The position numbers and the translations under genes are program-made. From assembly GCA_035547755.1 (NCBI GenBank), contig DASZUG010000048.1, positions 1 to 64,000 on the forward strand: DNA of 64,000 nt. Direction: 5' to 3'. Below, piece by piece: positions 53,247-62,807 of the stretch. The stretch's first letter is position 1. Every line of letters begins with the position of its first letter. Below the pieces are notes generated by a model. It did no database searches and was not told where the DNA came from. It saw only the letters and a program-made list of their open reading frames with translations. This DNA is from Mesorhizobium_L sp035547755. Lineage in GTDB: Bacteria > Pseudomonadota > Alphaproteobacteria > Rhizobiales > Rhizobiaceae.

Positions 53247-55550
53247 CTAGTTTCCCTCCCCCTTGAGGGGAGGGTGGACAATCGCCGAAGGCGATTGGAC
53301 GGGTGGGATGGGTGCGGCCGGGCGAGGCGCCAAAGCGTTTCCTCCTGAGACGACCTCCTCCGGCCGCTTCGCGGCCACCTCCCCCTCAAGGGGGGAGGAA
53401 AAGACCATCAGCGCATCGGCGATCCAGGCGCCCTGCCCATCTTCGCAGACGATCAACGGATTGATATCGAGTTCTTCGAGCCGGTCGGCATTTTCGAGAG
53501 CGAAACGTCCGACCCCATCAATCGTATCGAGCGCAGCTTGCAGATCGGCTTTCGACCGTCCGCGATAACCGTCAAGCAACGGAGACATTTTGAGCGATCG
53601 CAGAGCCGCTTCGATCTCTTCCCGCGTTGACGGCAGAAGCAGAGTCGCACTGTCTTTGATCAATTCCACCAGCACGCCTCCGGAACCGACCGTCATCACG
53701 GGGCCGAAGAGCGGATCGCGTGTGATGCCAACGATCAGTTCGACGACACCGCCTGCCACCATGCGCTCGATATAGAGGCCCGTGCCGAGTTGCAGCAGAT
53801 CCTGCGCCGCCGCCTGGACTTCATCGGCATCCTTCAAATTCAGCCTTACCGCACCATGCTCGGATTTATGCGCGATACCGAGCGCCTTTACGGCAACGGG
53901 AAAGCCCAGGGACTGGGCGGCGGCGATCGCTTCCGTCGGTGTCAAGACCTTTCGTCCGGACGGCACCGGCAGTCCCGCAGCGGAAAGCAGGGATTTGGCG
54001 GTGGCTTCGTCGAGAGTTTCCTCCCCCCTTGAGGGAGAGGTGCCCGAGAAGCGGGCGGAGGGGGTCACATCGAAATTAGGCGCCGTTCTGTTAGGCACGC
54101 CACCAGCAACCCGGCCCCGATCGGCTGCGCCGATCGACCCTCGCCTCAAGGGGGAGGGAAACGCGTGCATCCACGCCCCGCCTACAAACGCCGCCGCTTC
54201 CGCCGCGTCCAACGCCTCGACGATGCCGTTGAGCGGCGCGACGCCCCGCGCCATGAGATCGATCGCATGGTCTTCCGGCAGGTTTTCGGCGAGTGAGGCG
54301 ACAATCGCCCCCTTCGAGCCGTTCGCCCTTTGCGCCGCGTCGAAAGCCCGCACCGTCGCCCACCATTCCTCGTCCGAGCAACGGTCGTTGCGCGGGAAAT
54401 CGAGTACCAGAAGGTTGAGATCGAAGCCGCCCGACGCCATCGCGGTGAAGGTCGAGATCAGCGCCGGCTCGTTGTTCCAGATGAAGGTGTTGTAGTCGAG
54501 TGGATTGGCGACAGCCACCAGCGGTCCAAGCGTCTCCTGCACGCGTGCCTTGTGATCGGCCGTCAGCGGCGGGAAGAAGATCTTTCTCCCTTCCGCGCTA
54601 TCCGCCATGACCGAAGCCTCGCCGCCCGAACAGCTCATCGACGAGAGGCGGCGGCCGGAAAGCGGGCCGCAGACATGCAACAGCTTCAGCGCCTCGATGA
54701 AGGAGGGGATGCTATCGACGCGCGCGATGCCGAGCCGTTTCAGGAACGCATCGGACGCCGCATCGGAGCCCGCCAGGGATGCGGTATGAGAAATCGTCGC
54801 CGAGCGCGCCTGTTCCGAACGCCCGGCCTTCATCGCTACGATCGGCTTTTTCAATTCTCTCGCGCGCTGTGCCAGATGTTCGAAGCCGGCAACCGAGTCG
54901 AAACCTTCGATATGCAGGCCGAGTACGGAAACGCGCTCATCCTCGATCAGCCCGAGCGCCATCGCTGAAAGCCCGGTCTGCGCCTGGTTTCCCGCCGTCA
55001 TCAGAAAGGCGACGGGCAGGCCGCGCTTCTGCATGGTGATGTTGCAGGCGATGTTGGAGGATTGCGTGATGATCGCCGCGCCGCGCGCTCCGGCCAGCAG
55101 CCGCTTTCCGCCATGCTGATCGGGCCACAAAAGTGCGCCGTCGGCGTAGTTGATGAGGCCGTAGCAGTTCGGCCCGATGATCGGCATGTCGCCGGCAGCC
55201 CGGACAAGTTCGTCCTGCAGGCGCGCTCCATCAGGATCATAACGCTCCGTCTCCTTGAAACCCGCGGCGAAGCAGACTGCGCCACCAGCGTTCCGCTCCC
55301 GTAATGATCCGACGATCTCAATGCTCAAGTGCCGGTTGACGCCGACGAAACAGGCATCGGGCGCGGCAGGCAACTCCGCGACCGAGCGGAAAGCCCGCAC
55401 GCCGGCGATTTCGCCTTTGGTTGGATGGATCGGCCAGAGGTCGCCGGCGAACCCCATCTTCAGGCATTGCGCCACGACATTGGTCGCAAACGCCCCACCG
55501 CCGATAACGGCGATGGATTTGGGGCGGAGGAGGCGATCGAGGCGGCTCAT
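53247..55550 (-). CDS. NDP-forming acyl-CoA synthetase family protein with in-frame repeats
   Basis: 767 aa. Residues about 1-130 are the CoA-binding domain (LLRPKSIAVIGGGAFATNVV), then succinyl-CoA-ligase-like domains (GPNCYGLINY, AGNQAQTGLSAMALGLIED, MSCSGGEASVMAD), and at about 515-710 an ATP-grasp domain (PVAVKALGIAHKSEHGAVRLNL, PVMTVGSGGVLVELI). In this operon it should activate carnitine, crotonobetaine or gamma-butyrobetaine. Residues about 464-511 and the last about 50 residues are encoded by palindromic repeat pairs at 54017-54160 and 53251-53402. The ribosome-binding site GGGGAGGGAA before the ATG at 55550 is also repeat-derived. Confidence 0.88.
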   Translation of the reverse strand: MSRLDRLLRPKSIAVIGGGAFATNVVAQCLKMGFAGDLWPIHPTKGEIAGVRAFRSVAELPAAPDACFVGVNRHLSIEIVGSLRERNAGGAVCFAAGFKETERYDPDGARLQDELVRAAGDMPIIGPNCYGLINYADGALLWPDQHGGKRLLAGARGAAIITQSSNIACNITMQKRGLPVAFLMTAGNQAQTGLSAMALGLIEDERVSVLGLHIEGFDSVAGFEHLAQRARELKKPIVAMKAGRSEQARSATISHTASLAGSDAASDAFLKRLGIARVDSIPSFIEALKLLHVCGPLSGRRLSSMSCSGGEASVMADSAEGRKIFFPPLTADHKARVQETLGPLVAVANPLDYNTFIWNNEPALISTFTAMASGGFDLNLLVLDFPRNDRCSDEEWWATVRAFDAAQRANGSKGAIVASLAENLPEDHAIDLMARGVAPLNGIVEALDAAEAAAFVGGAWMHAFPSPLRRGSIGAADRGRVAGGVPNRTAPNFDVTPSARFSGTSPSRGEETLDEATAKSLLSAAGLPVPSGRKVLTPTEAIAAAQSLGFPVAVKALGIAHKSEHGAVRLNLKDADEVQAAAQDLLQLGTGLYIERMVAGGVVELIVGITRDPLFGPVMTVGSGGVLVELIKDSATLLLPSTREEIEAALRSLKMSPLLDGYRGRSKADLQAALDTIDGVGRFALENADRLEELDINPLIVCEDGQGAWIADALMVFSSPLEGEVAAKRPEEVVSGGNALAPRPAAPIPPVQSPSAIVHPPLKGEGN
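53251..53402. repeat. Palindromic repeat pair forming the 3' end of the CoA ligase gene
   Basis: TTTCCCTCCCCCTTGAGGGG...GGCGATTGGACGGGTGGG, and the inverted unit ...CGGCCGCTTCGCGGCCACCTCCCCCTCAAGGGGGGAGG. It lies inside the reading frame, up to the TAG at 53247-53249, so the ligase gains about 50 residues beginning SSPLEGEVAAKRPEEVV and ending IVHPPLKGEGN. Confidence 0.88.
54017..54160. repeat. Palindromic repeat pair inside the CoA ligase gene
   Basis: TTTCCTCCCCCCTTGAGGGAGAGG...GAGAAGCGGGCGGAGGGGGTCAC, spacer, and the inverted unit ...CGGCTGCGCCGATCGACCCTCGCCTCAAGGGGGAGGG. It is 144 bp, exactly 48 codons, and keeps the frame. It falls between the ligase core and the ATP-grasp domain, where a linker would tolerate added residues. 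Confidence 0.88.
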
Positions 55551-55704
55551 TTCCCTCCCCCTTGAGGGGAGGGTCCGGCCAAAGGCCGGGGGTGGGGTAA
55601 TCCCCACTCGCTCGGAATTCGAGTCAAGCAGCGTCGCGCATTGCCGCTGCCACCCCACCCGGCCAGCCTATGGCTGGCCACCCTCCCCTCATGGGGGAGG
55701 GAAA
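55551..55704. repeat. Palindromic repeat pair between acyl-CoA dehydrogenase and CoA ligase genes
   Basis: TTCCCTCCCCCTTGAGGGGAGGG...GGCCAAAGGCCGGGGGTGGGG and inverted CCACCCCACCCGGCCAGCCTATGGCTGGCC...CCCCTCATGGGGGAGGG. It fills the gap between the two genes; the end nearest the ligase provides that gene's Shine-Dalgarno sequence. Confidence 0.85.
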
Positions 55705-55719
55705 TCGGCGTCAAAGTCC

Positions 55720-56883
55720 TCATCCCCCGACCATCCTCAACAGCGCTCGGGAGATGATGTGCCGCTGGATTTCACTCGTCCCTTCCCAGATGCGTTCGAC
55801 GCGCGCATCGCGCCAGATGCGTTCCAGCGGCAGGTCGTCCATCAGCCCCATGCCGCCATGGATCTGGATCGCTTCGTCGGCGATGAAAGCGAGAACCTCC
55901 GTCGCTTTCAATTTGGCCATGGCCATATCCTCGTCGGTGACGGTGCCCTGGTCATATTTCCACCCGGCCTCGAAAGTCAGCAGATTGGCCGCCTTCAATT
56001 CGGTCGCCATATCGGCGAGCTTGAAGGACACGCCCTGGAACTTGCCGATCTTCTGTCCGAACTGCTCGCGCGTCGCGGCATAGTCGATCGCATGCGCCAG
56101 CGCCCGTTCCGCCCGGCCAAGGCAGGTCGCGGCCACTTGCAATCTTGTCGCGCCGAGCCAGGAATTCGCTACCTCGAAGCCCTTATGAACTTCACCAAGC
56201 ACCTGTTCCCTCGGCAGACGGCAATCATCAAATTCGAGGATGGAATTGGTGTAGCCCCGATGCGAGACGTTGCGATAGCCCTCGCGAACGGTGAAGCCAG
56301 GCGTCCCCTTGTCGACGAAGAAGGCAGTGATCTTTTTCTTCTTGCCTCGGGGACTGTCCTCCTCGCCCGATGCCATGAAGACGATGGCGAAATCCGCAAG
56401 GTCGGCATGGGAGATGAAATGTTTGGTGCCGTTCAGCACCCAGTCCGACCCATCCTGCACGGCCGTCGCCTTCATGCCACGGACGTCCGAACCGGCGCCC
56501 GGTTCGGTCATGGCGAGGCAATCCCATTTCTCGCCGCGGATGCAGGGATAGAGGTATTTCTGCTTCTGTTCTTCCGTACCGGCGAGCAGGATATTGGAAG
56601 GCCGCGCCACGCAGGTCCAGTGCAGCGCATAATTGGCGCGCCCGAGTTCCTTCTCGTAAAGCAGCCAGGTGAGCGTATCGAGTCCCGCCCCGCCGACTTC
56701 CGACGGCATGTTGGCGGCATAGAGCCCGGCGGCCATCGCTTTCGCCTGAAGCTCCTCGATCAGGTCGCGGCGAAGTTGCCCGGTTCGCTCGACCTCCGCT
56801 TCATGCGGATAAAGCTCGTTTTCGACGAAGGCGCGCGTCGTGTCGACAATGAGTTGTTGTTCTTCGGTCAGCCCAAAGTTCAT
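55720..56883 (-). CDS. Acyl-CoA dehydrogenase, probably betainyl-acyl-CoA (CaiA-like)
   Basis: 387 aa. The full family is visible: CLAMTEPGAGSDVRGMKATAV (FAD/substrate loop), WVLNGTKHFISHADLADF, REQFGQKIGKFQGVSFKLADM, and IHGGMGLMDDLPLERIWRDARVERIWEGTSEIQRHII. The catalytic base Glu lies near residue 370 in RIWEGTSE. In this operon it could oxidise gamma-butyrobetainyl-CoA to crotonobetainyl-CoA, the step before CaiD. Electron acceptor ETF genes are not in the window. It lies between the repeat pairs at 55551 and 56912. Confidence 0.88.
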   Translation of the reverse strand: MNFGLTEEQQLIVDTTRAFVENELYPHEAEVERTGQLRRDLIEELQAKAMAAGLYAANMPSEVGGAGLDTLTWLLYEKELGRANYALHWTCVARPSNILLAGTEEQKQKYLYPCIRGEKWDCLAMTEPGAGSDVRGMKATAVQDGSDWVLNGTKHFISHADLADFAIVFMASGEEDSPRGKKKKITAFFVDKGTPGFTVREGYRNVSHRGYTNSILEFDDCRLPREQVLGEVHKGFEVANSWLGATRLQVAATCLGRAERALAHAIDYAATREQFGQKIGKFQGVSFKLADMATELKAANLLTFEAGWKYDQGTVTDEDMAMAKLKATEVLAFIADEAIQIHGGMGLMDDLPLERIWRDARVERIWEGTSEIQRHIISRALLRMVGG

Positions 56884-56911
56884 GGGTGTGTCCTGCCGTC
56901 AGTTTGGTTGT

Positions 56912-57067
56912 GTGTCCTTCGAGGCTCGCTCCGCTCGCACCTCAGGATGAGGACCTTTGTTGCCAGCCGCCGGCGCTGAAAATTCGCGCTTCCGTCTTGC
57001 CAAATTTGTGCCTTGCACCACCCTCCCTCATCCTGAGGTGCGAGCGGAGCGAGCCTCGAAGGACGCA
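56912..57067. repeat. Pair of inverted palindromic repeats (second copy of the 28991 family)
   Basis: TGTCCTTCGAGGCTCGCTCCGC...CCTCAGGATGAGGAC (56912-56954) and the inverted CCCTCATCCTGAGGTGCGAGCG...GCCTCGAAGGACGCA (57022-57067), with about 65 bp between. It fills the gap between the carnitine dehydrogenase and acyl-CoA dehydrogenase genes and could form a terminator-like structure in the transcript. Confidence 0.85.
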
Positions 57068-57084
57068 TGGATAAAGCCACGTCA

Positions 57085-58149
57085 TTAATCCTTCTTTTTC
57101 TTCTTTGGCTTGCCGGCTTTTGCTTCGGTCGCGGCCCTCGAATCCGAGGTCTTCACAGCCATCTTGCCAAGCCTCTTTACATAGTCCTTGTGCAGCGCGC
57201 CGGCGCCCCATCCCTTCCCCTTATTGGTCCCGGACAGCGCCTCCATGATGGCGACGAGATTTTCGTCGCGGATCTTTTCCAGTTCGCGGATCGACCACTG
57301 GCCGGACTGCTCATCGGACTGGCCGGCGATCAGGTCGACGAGCTCGTCATTGAATTCCGGAACATCCATCAGCTTGGTCCAGGGCCAGGTCAGGCATGGC
57401 CCGAACTGCGCCATGAAATGGCGCATGCCGGCCTCGCCGCCGGCAACGCGATAGACTTGGAACATGCCCATCTGCGCCCATCGGAGGCCGAAGGAATAGC
57501 GCATGATGTCATCAAGCTCTTCCACAGTGCAGATGCCGTCCTTGATCAGCCAAAGCGATTCGCGCCACGCGGCCTCAAGCACGCGGTCGCCGACGAAAGC
57601 CTCGATTTCCTTTCGGATCACGACCGGCTTCATCCCGATCGAGGCATAGGCGGCCTTTGCCTTCTCGATCGTTTTCACCGATGTCGCCTTGCCGCCGACG
57701 ATCTCGACCAGCGGCAGGAGATAAACGGGGTTGTAGGGATGCGCGACGACCAGCCGCTCGGGATGCTTCATCGCCGTTTGCATGTCGGACGGCAGGATGC
57801 CCGAGGTCGAGGAGCCGACGAGAACATCCGGCGCGGCGTGCGCGTCGATCTCCGCCAGCACCTTGTGCTTCAGGTCGAGGCGCTCCGGCACACTTTCCTG
57901 GACGAAATCCGCTCCGGCGACGGCTTCGCCGATCGATTTTGCGTAGATGATCTTCCCTTCTTTCGGCAGGCCGGCCGGCGCCATCTGCTTATAAGCACGG
58001 CGGGCATTCTTCATCACCTCGCCCACCTTCCGCGACGCCTCGGGATCGGGATCGAAGATCGACACATCGATGCCGTTCAGGACGAGCCGGGCAACCCAGC
58101 CCGCGCCGATAACCCCGCCGCCAATCGCGGCCGCTTTGGTGATAGTCAT
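57085..58149 (-). CDS. lcdH: L-carnitine dehydrogenase (3-hydroxyacyl-CoA dehydrogenase fold)
   Basis: 354 aa. The NAD site is AAIGGGVIGAGWVARLVLNG; DFVQESVPERLDLKHKVLAEID and VVAHPYNPVYLLPLVEIVGG follow, with the latter carrying the catalytic His; the C-terminal helical domain includes DRVLEAAWRESLWL. These are the features of carnitine 3-dehydrogenase (L-carnitine to 3-dehydrocarnitine). The C-terminus is a basic Lys-rich tail (KAGKPKKKKKD). Some rhizobial homologues carry a fused thioesterase here, which this one lacks. BKACE is encoded just upstream, 16 nt away. Confidence 0.88.
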   Translation of the reverse strand: MTITKAAAIGGGVIGAGWVARLVLNGIDVSIFDPDPEASRKVGEVMKNARRAYKQMAPAGLPKEGKIIYAKSIGEAVAGADFVQESVPERLDLKHKVLAEIDAHAAPDVLVGSSTSGILPSDMQTAMKHPERLVVAHPYNPVYLLPLVEIVGGKATSVKTIEKAKAAYASIGMKPVVIRKEIEAFVGDRVLEAAWRESLWLIKDGICTVEELDDIMRYSFGLRWAQMGMFQVYRVAGGEAGMRHFMAQFGPCLTWPWTKLMDVPEFNDELVDLIAGQSDEQSGQWSIRELEKIRDENLVAIMEALSGTNKGKGWGAGALHKDYVKRLGKMAVKTSDSRAATEAKAGKPKKKKKD

Positions 58150-58165
58150 TGATAACCCCTAAGTT

Positions 58166-59083
58166 TCAGGCCGCGACAGGCGCCCGCTTCGTCAGGCCGA
58201 GCTTCTTGCGCACCTCTTCCGGTCCGAGCACCCGCGCGCCCATATTCTCGATGATCGTCACCGCTCGCCCAACCAGTTGAGCATTGGTCGCGAGCACGCC
58301 CTTGTCGAGCCAGAGATTGTCTTCCAGTCCCACCCGCACATTGCCGCCGGCCAGCACCGCAGCCGCTGCATAGGCCATCTGGTTGCGGCCGAGCGAGAAG
58401 GCGGAAAAGGTCCACTCCGGCGGTACGTTGTTGACCATCGCCATGAAGGTGTTGAGGTCGTCCGGCGCGCCCCACGGCACGCCCATGCAAAGCTGCACCA
58501 GCGCATCCGGCTTCAGCACGCCCTCCTTGACCAGTTCCCTGGCGAACCAGAGATGGCCGGTATCGAAAGCCTCGATCTCCGGTTTGACGCCGAGCTGCGT
58601 CATCAGGCCGCCCATGGCGCGCAACATGCCGGGCGTGTTGGTCATCACGTAATCGGCTTCGGCGAAGTTCATCGTGCCGCAATCGAGCGTGCAAATCTCC
58701 GGCAGGCATTGCCGCACATGCTCGACACGCTCGCTGGCGCCGGCCATATCGGTCCCCTGCTCCTTCAGCGGCAGCGGCTTTTCGACGTCGCCGAGGACCA
58801 TGTCGCCACCCATGCCGGCGGTGAGATTCAGCACCACGTCGACATTCGCCGCACGGATGCGCTCCGTCACCTCGCGGTAGAGGTGAACATCGCGCCGCGG
58901 CTTGCCTGTCTCCGGATCACGCACATGGCAGTGAACGACCGCGGCGCCGGCCTTTGCCGCATCGATGGCGGACTCGGCGATCTGTTTGGGCGAGCGCGGT
59001 ACATGCGGACTGCGGTCCTGGCTACCGCCCGAACCCGTGACGGCACAGGTGATGAAGACCTCGCGATTCATCGTGAGCGGCAT
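58166..59083 (-). CDS. BKACE (DUF849), probable dehydrocarnitine cleavage enzyme
   Basis: 305 aa. ITCAVTGSGGSQDRSPHVPRSPKQIAESA is the typical start. AGAAVVHCHVRDPETGKPRRD carries the Zn-binding His pair, and LNLTAGMGGDM and RVGLEDNLWLDKGVLATNAQLV complete the family. BKACE enzymes cleave a beta-keto acid with acetyl-CoA to give acetoacetate and a CoA thioester. Beside carnitine dehydrogenase the expected reaction is dehydrocarnitine to acetoacetate and betainyl-CoA. It is the first gene of the minus-strand unit, opposite the CdhR-type regulator. Confidence 0.9.
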   Translation of the reverse strand: MPLTMNREVFITCAVTGSGGSQDRSPHVPRSPKQIAESAIDAAKAGAAVVHCHVRDPETGKPRRDVHLYREVTERIRAANVDVVLNLTAGMGGDMVLGDVEKPLPLKEQGTDMAGASERVEHVRQCLPEICTLDCGTMNFAEADYVMTNTPGMLRAMGGLMTQLGVKPEIEAFDTGHLWFARELVKEGVLKPDALVQLCMGVPWGAPDDLNTFMAMVNNVPPEWTFSAFSLGRNQMAYAAAAVLAGGNVRVGLEDNLWLDKGVLATNAQLVGRAVTIIENMGARVLGPEEVRKKLGLTKRAPVAA

Positions 59084-59157
59084 CGCTCTCTCCTCTCAAA
59101 ACCGGGACCAAGCATGCCTCACTTGCCAACCATTGATTTGCGATTTACGAAGTTCAA

Positions 59158-60138
59158 ATGATGAAAAGCGAAATTTCCTCGATCTTTCAACCTCAACGCG
59201 ATCCGCTTCGAGTGACGTTCCTTTTGTTCCCCGGCGCATCCATCATGTGCGTCGCGTCGGCCATCGATCCGCTTCGGGCCGCAAACCGCATTGCCGGGGA
59301 AACGCTCTTCGATTGGACGATCGTTTCGATCGATGGCCGCCCCCCCGAAACCACCAGCAGCCTGCCAATCGCCGTCCATGGCCGTTTCGACGCGGGCGCA
59401 AGGACGGACATGCTTGCGGTGATTGGCGGCTTTGGGGCGCGCAGCCAGGCAAGTTCCACACAGATCGCGGCCATAAGGCGCGCGGCTCGCGCCGCTCGTG
59501 CCTATGGCGGCATCGAAGCGGGAACATGGGTGATCGCCCGCACCGGTTTGCTCGAAGGGCGTGCCGCGACAACGCATTGGGAGGACATGGAGGACTTCGG
59601 CGCCGCCTTTCCTGGAACCGACGTGCGGCGCGACCGCTATGTCATCGACGGCCCGGCTTTCACCACAGGTGGCGCCTCCCCTACCTTCGATTTCATGCTG
59701 CATCTGATCCGTGCGCGGCTCGGCATGGCCGTGGCGCTCGACGTCGCGAGCGTCTTCATCTACGATCAGGCGCACGCATCGAGCGATGCGCAGCCGCTCG
59801 TCTCCCTTGGCCGCTTGGACGGCTACGACCCACGTCTCGCCCAGGCGATCCGGCTGATGGAGGCACATATCGATAGGCCGTTGACCGTGGCGGCGATCGC
59901 GAAACGGGCGGGCGTGACGGCGCGGACTCTGGAAAAGACCTTCCTGAAGTCGATCGGCGAAACGCCGGGTGCTTATTGTCTTCGCTTGAGGTTGAACGCC
60001 GCGCGCCGTCTCGTCCTCGACACGCGCGAACCGATGGCGGACATCGCCGCGCGCACGGGCTTTTCCTCCGCCGCCGCCTTCAGCCGCGCCTTTTCACGCG
60101 CATTCGGAAGAGCACCGGTGAGGATGCGAAGGGACTGA
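59158..60138 (+). CDS. GlxA/CdhR-type AraC-family regulator, probably of carnitine genes
   Basis: 326 aa. The N-terminal DJ-1/PfpI-like domain runs from about residue 18 to 200 (VTFLLFPGASIMCVASAIDPLRAANR, AGTWVIARTGLLEGRAATTHW), followed by the AraC helix-turn-helix pair (RPLTVAAIAKRAGVTARTLEKTFLKSIGETPGAYCLRLRLNAARRLV and IAARTGFSSAAAFSRAFSRAFG). CdhR of Pseudomonas has this layout and activates carnitine genes. The gene is divergent from the BKACE gene with 74 nt between. Confidence 0.88.
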   Translation: MMKSEISSIFQPQRDPLRVTFLLFPGASIMCVASAIDPLRAANRIAGETLFDWTIVSIDGRPPETTSSLPIAVHGRFDAGARTDMLAVIGGFGARSQASSTQIAAIRRAARAARAYGGIEAGTWVIARTGLLEGRAATTHWEDMEDFGAAFPGTDVRRDRYVIDGPAFTTGGASPTFDFMLHLIRARLGMAVALDVASVFIYDQAHASSDAQPLVSLGRLDGYDPRLAQAIRLMEAHIDRPLTVAAIAKRAGVTARTLEKTFLKSIGETPGAYCLRLRLNAARRLVLDTREPMADIAARTGFSSAAAFSRAFSRAFGRAPVRMRRD

Positions 60139-60150
60139 AATGTCCCGAAA

Positions 60151-61359
<1,209 letters not shown>

Positions 61360-61360
61360 G

Positions 61361-62032
61361 TCAAACCTCCGGAACGACCAAATCCCTGATACCGCCTTCG
61401 ACCACCAGCGTCGCTCCGGTCAAGCCCTGCAATTCATCGAGGCTCATTCCCGGCAGTTTTTCGCGCAGCACGAAACGTTCTTTCACGATATCGACCACGG
61501 CGAGGCTGGTATAGACCGTCGTCACGCAACCGACGCCGGTCAGCGGCAATGTGCATTTCTTGACGAGCTTCGGTTTGCCGTCTTTAGTCACATGATCGGT
61601 GATAACGGCGACGCGCTTGGCGCCGTGGACCAAATCCATCGCACCGCCCACCGCCGGCACCGAACCCGGGCCGGTACTCCAGTTGGCGAGATCGCCATTT
61701 TCCGCGACCTCGTAGGCGCCGAGGATCGCGACATCGAGATGACCGCCCCGCACCATCGCGAAGGAATCCGCGTGATGGAAGAACGCCGCGCCCGGCTTGA
61801 GCGTCACCGGCTTCTTGCCGGCGTTGATCAGGTCCCAGTCTTCTTCCCCGGCGGGCGGCGCTTCGCCGAAACCGAGAATGCCGTTTTCGGTATGGTAGAC
61901 GACCTCGCGGCCCTCGGGCTTGAACTTGGCCACCATCTCGGGAAAGCCGATGCCGAGATTGACATAGGCGCCGTCGGGGATGTCCTGCGCCGCGCGCCAG
62001 GCGATCTGCGCATTGGTCAGCTTGGCGCTCAT
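61361..62032 (-). CDS. pcaJ: 3-oxoadipate CoA-transferase subunit B
   Basis: 223 aa. The class I CoA-transferase beta subunit features are IPDGAYVNLGIGFPEMVAKF, then the active-site Glu in HTENGILGFG, DLINAGKKPVTLKPGAAFFHHADSFAMVRGGHLD and ALDAYEV-like AILGAYEVAENGDLANWS. It transfers CoA from succinyl-CoA to 3-oxoadipate. Start is the ATG at 62032, overlapping pcaI by 4 nt. The frame continues open upstream to 62782 but that part is the shadow of pcaI. Confidence 0.92.
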   Translation of the reverse strand: MSAKLTNAQIAWRAAQDIPDGAYVNLGIGFPEMVAKFKPEGREVVYHTENGILGFGEAPPAGEEDWDLINAGKKPVTLKPGAAFFHHADSFAMVRGGHLDVAILGAYEVAENGDLANWSTGPGSVPAVGGAMDLVHGAKRVAVITDHVTKDGKPKLVKKCTLPLTGVGCVTTVYTSLAVVDIVKERFVLREKLPGMSLDELQGLTGATLVVEGGIRDLVVPEV

Positions 62033-62754
62033 TGCTTCGCCCCCTCGCGCAACAGAACCTCTTCCTGCTTCGGTTCGGCCACCTCGACGATCCGGTCGAC
62101 AAAGACGCCCGGCGTGACGACATGCTCCGGGTCGATGCCGCCCGGCTCGACCACATGCCGCGCCTGGACGATCGTAATGGCCGCCGCCGTCGCCATCAGC
62201 GGCGCGAAGTTGCGTGCCGCCTTGTTGTAGGTAAGATTGCCGTTGCGGTCGGCCAGTTCGGCCTTGATCAGCGCCACGTCGGCCTTCAGCCAGCGTTCCT
62301 GCACATAACGCCTGCCGTCGAATTCTGCGACCGGTTTGCCTTCCGCGAGCTGCGTGCCATAGCTGGTCGGCGTGTAGAAGGCGGGAATGCCGGCGCCGGC
62401 GGCGCGGATACGCTCCGCGAGCGTCCCCTGCGGCACCAGTTCCAGTTCGATCCGACCGGCAAGATAGCGCTCGGTGAAGGCCTTCGGATCGGACGAGCGC
62501 GGAAACGAGCAGACCATCTTGGCAACCATCCCGGCATAGATCATCGCGGCGATGCCAACTTCGCCATTGCCGGCATTGTTGTTGATGACCGTGAGAGACC
62601 CCGGCGACCCGGTCTTCCTGTAGCGTTCGATCAATGCACCGATGAGTTCGATCGGGGCGCCCGCGCCGCCGAATCCGCCGATCATCACCGACGATCCGTC
62701 CTCGATGTCGGCTATCGCCGCCTCGATGCCGGGGCAAACCTTGTTCATCGCCAT
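62029..62754 (-). CDS. pcaI: 3-oxoadipate CoA-transferase subunit A
   Basis: 241 aa. SVMIGGFGGAGAPIELIGALI is the CoA-binding loop, then LTVINNNAGNGEVGIAAMI and AGAGIPAFYTPTSYGTQLAEGK. The PcaI-type sequence is clear, though acetoacetate:CoA transferase is related. Start is the ATG at 62754, or another two codons later. It heads the pcaI-pcaJ-pcaF unit and is divergent from the IclR gene, with an inverted-repeat operator between. Confidence 0.92.
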   Translation of the reverse strand: MAMNKVCPGIEAAIADIEDGSSVMIGGFGGAGAPIELIGALIERYRKTGSPGSLTVINNNAGNGEVGIAAMIYAGMVAKMVCSFPRSSDPKAFTERYLAGRIELELVPQGTLAERIRAAGAGIPAFYTPTSYGTQLAEGKPVAEFDGRRYVQERWLKADVALIKAELADRNGNLTYNKAARNFAPLMATAAAITIVQARHVVEPGGIDPEHVVTPGVFVDRIVEVAEPKQEEVLLREGAKQ

Positions 62755-62765
62755 ACCACCAGAAA

Positions 62766-62780
62766 GTTCGTATTGCGAAC
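62766..62780. promoter_or_regulatory. IclR-type operator between pcaI and its regulator
   Basis: GTTCGTATTGCGAAC has 5-bp arms (GTTCG and CGAAC) around a 5-bp centre, the same design as known PcaR/PcaU boxes. On the minus strand a TATAAT (62787-62792) lies just upstream of it, so the operator overlaps the expected pcaI transcription start. Confidence 0.65.
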
Positions 62781-62807
62781 AAATGTATTATATGTGATAC
62801 TTTTTAG

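Noticed and set aside
62033..62782. Possible fused PcaI-PcaJ protein, because the pcaJ frame is open upstream
   Set aside because: The upstream part has no PcaI similarity in that frame; PcaI is encoded in another frame with a 4-nt overlap.
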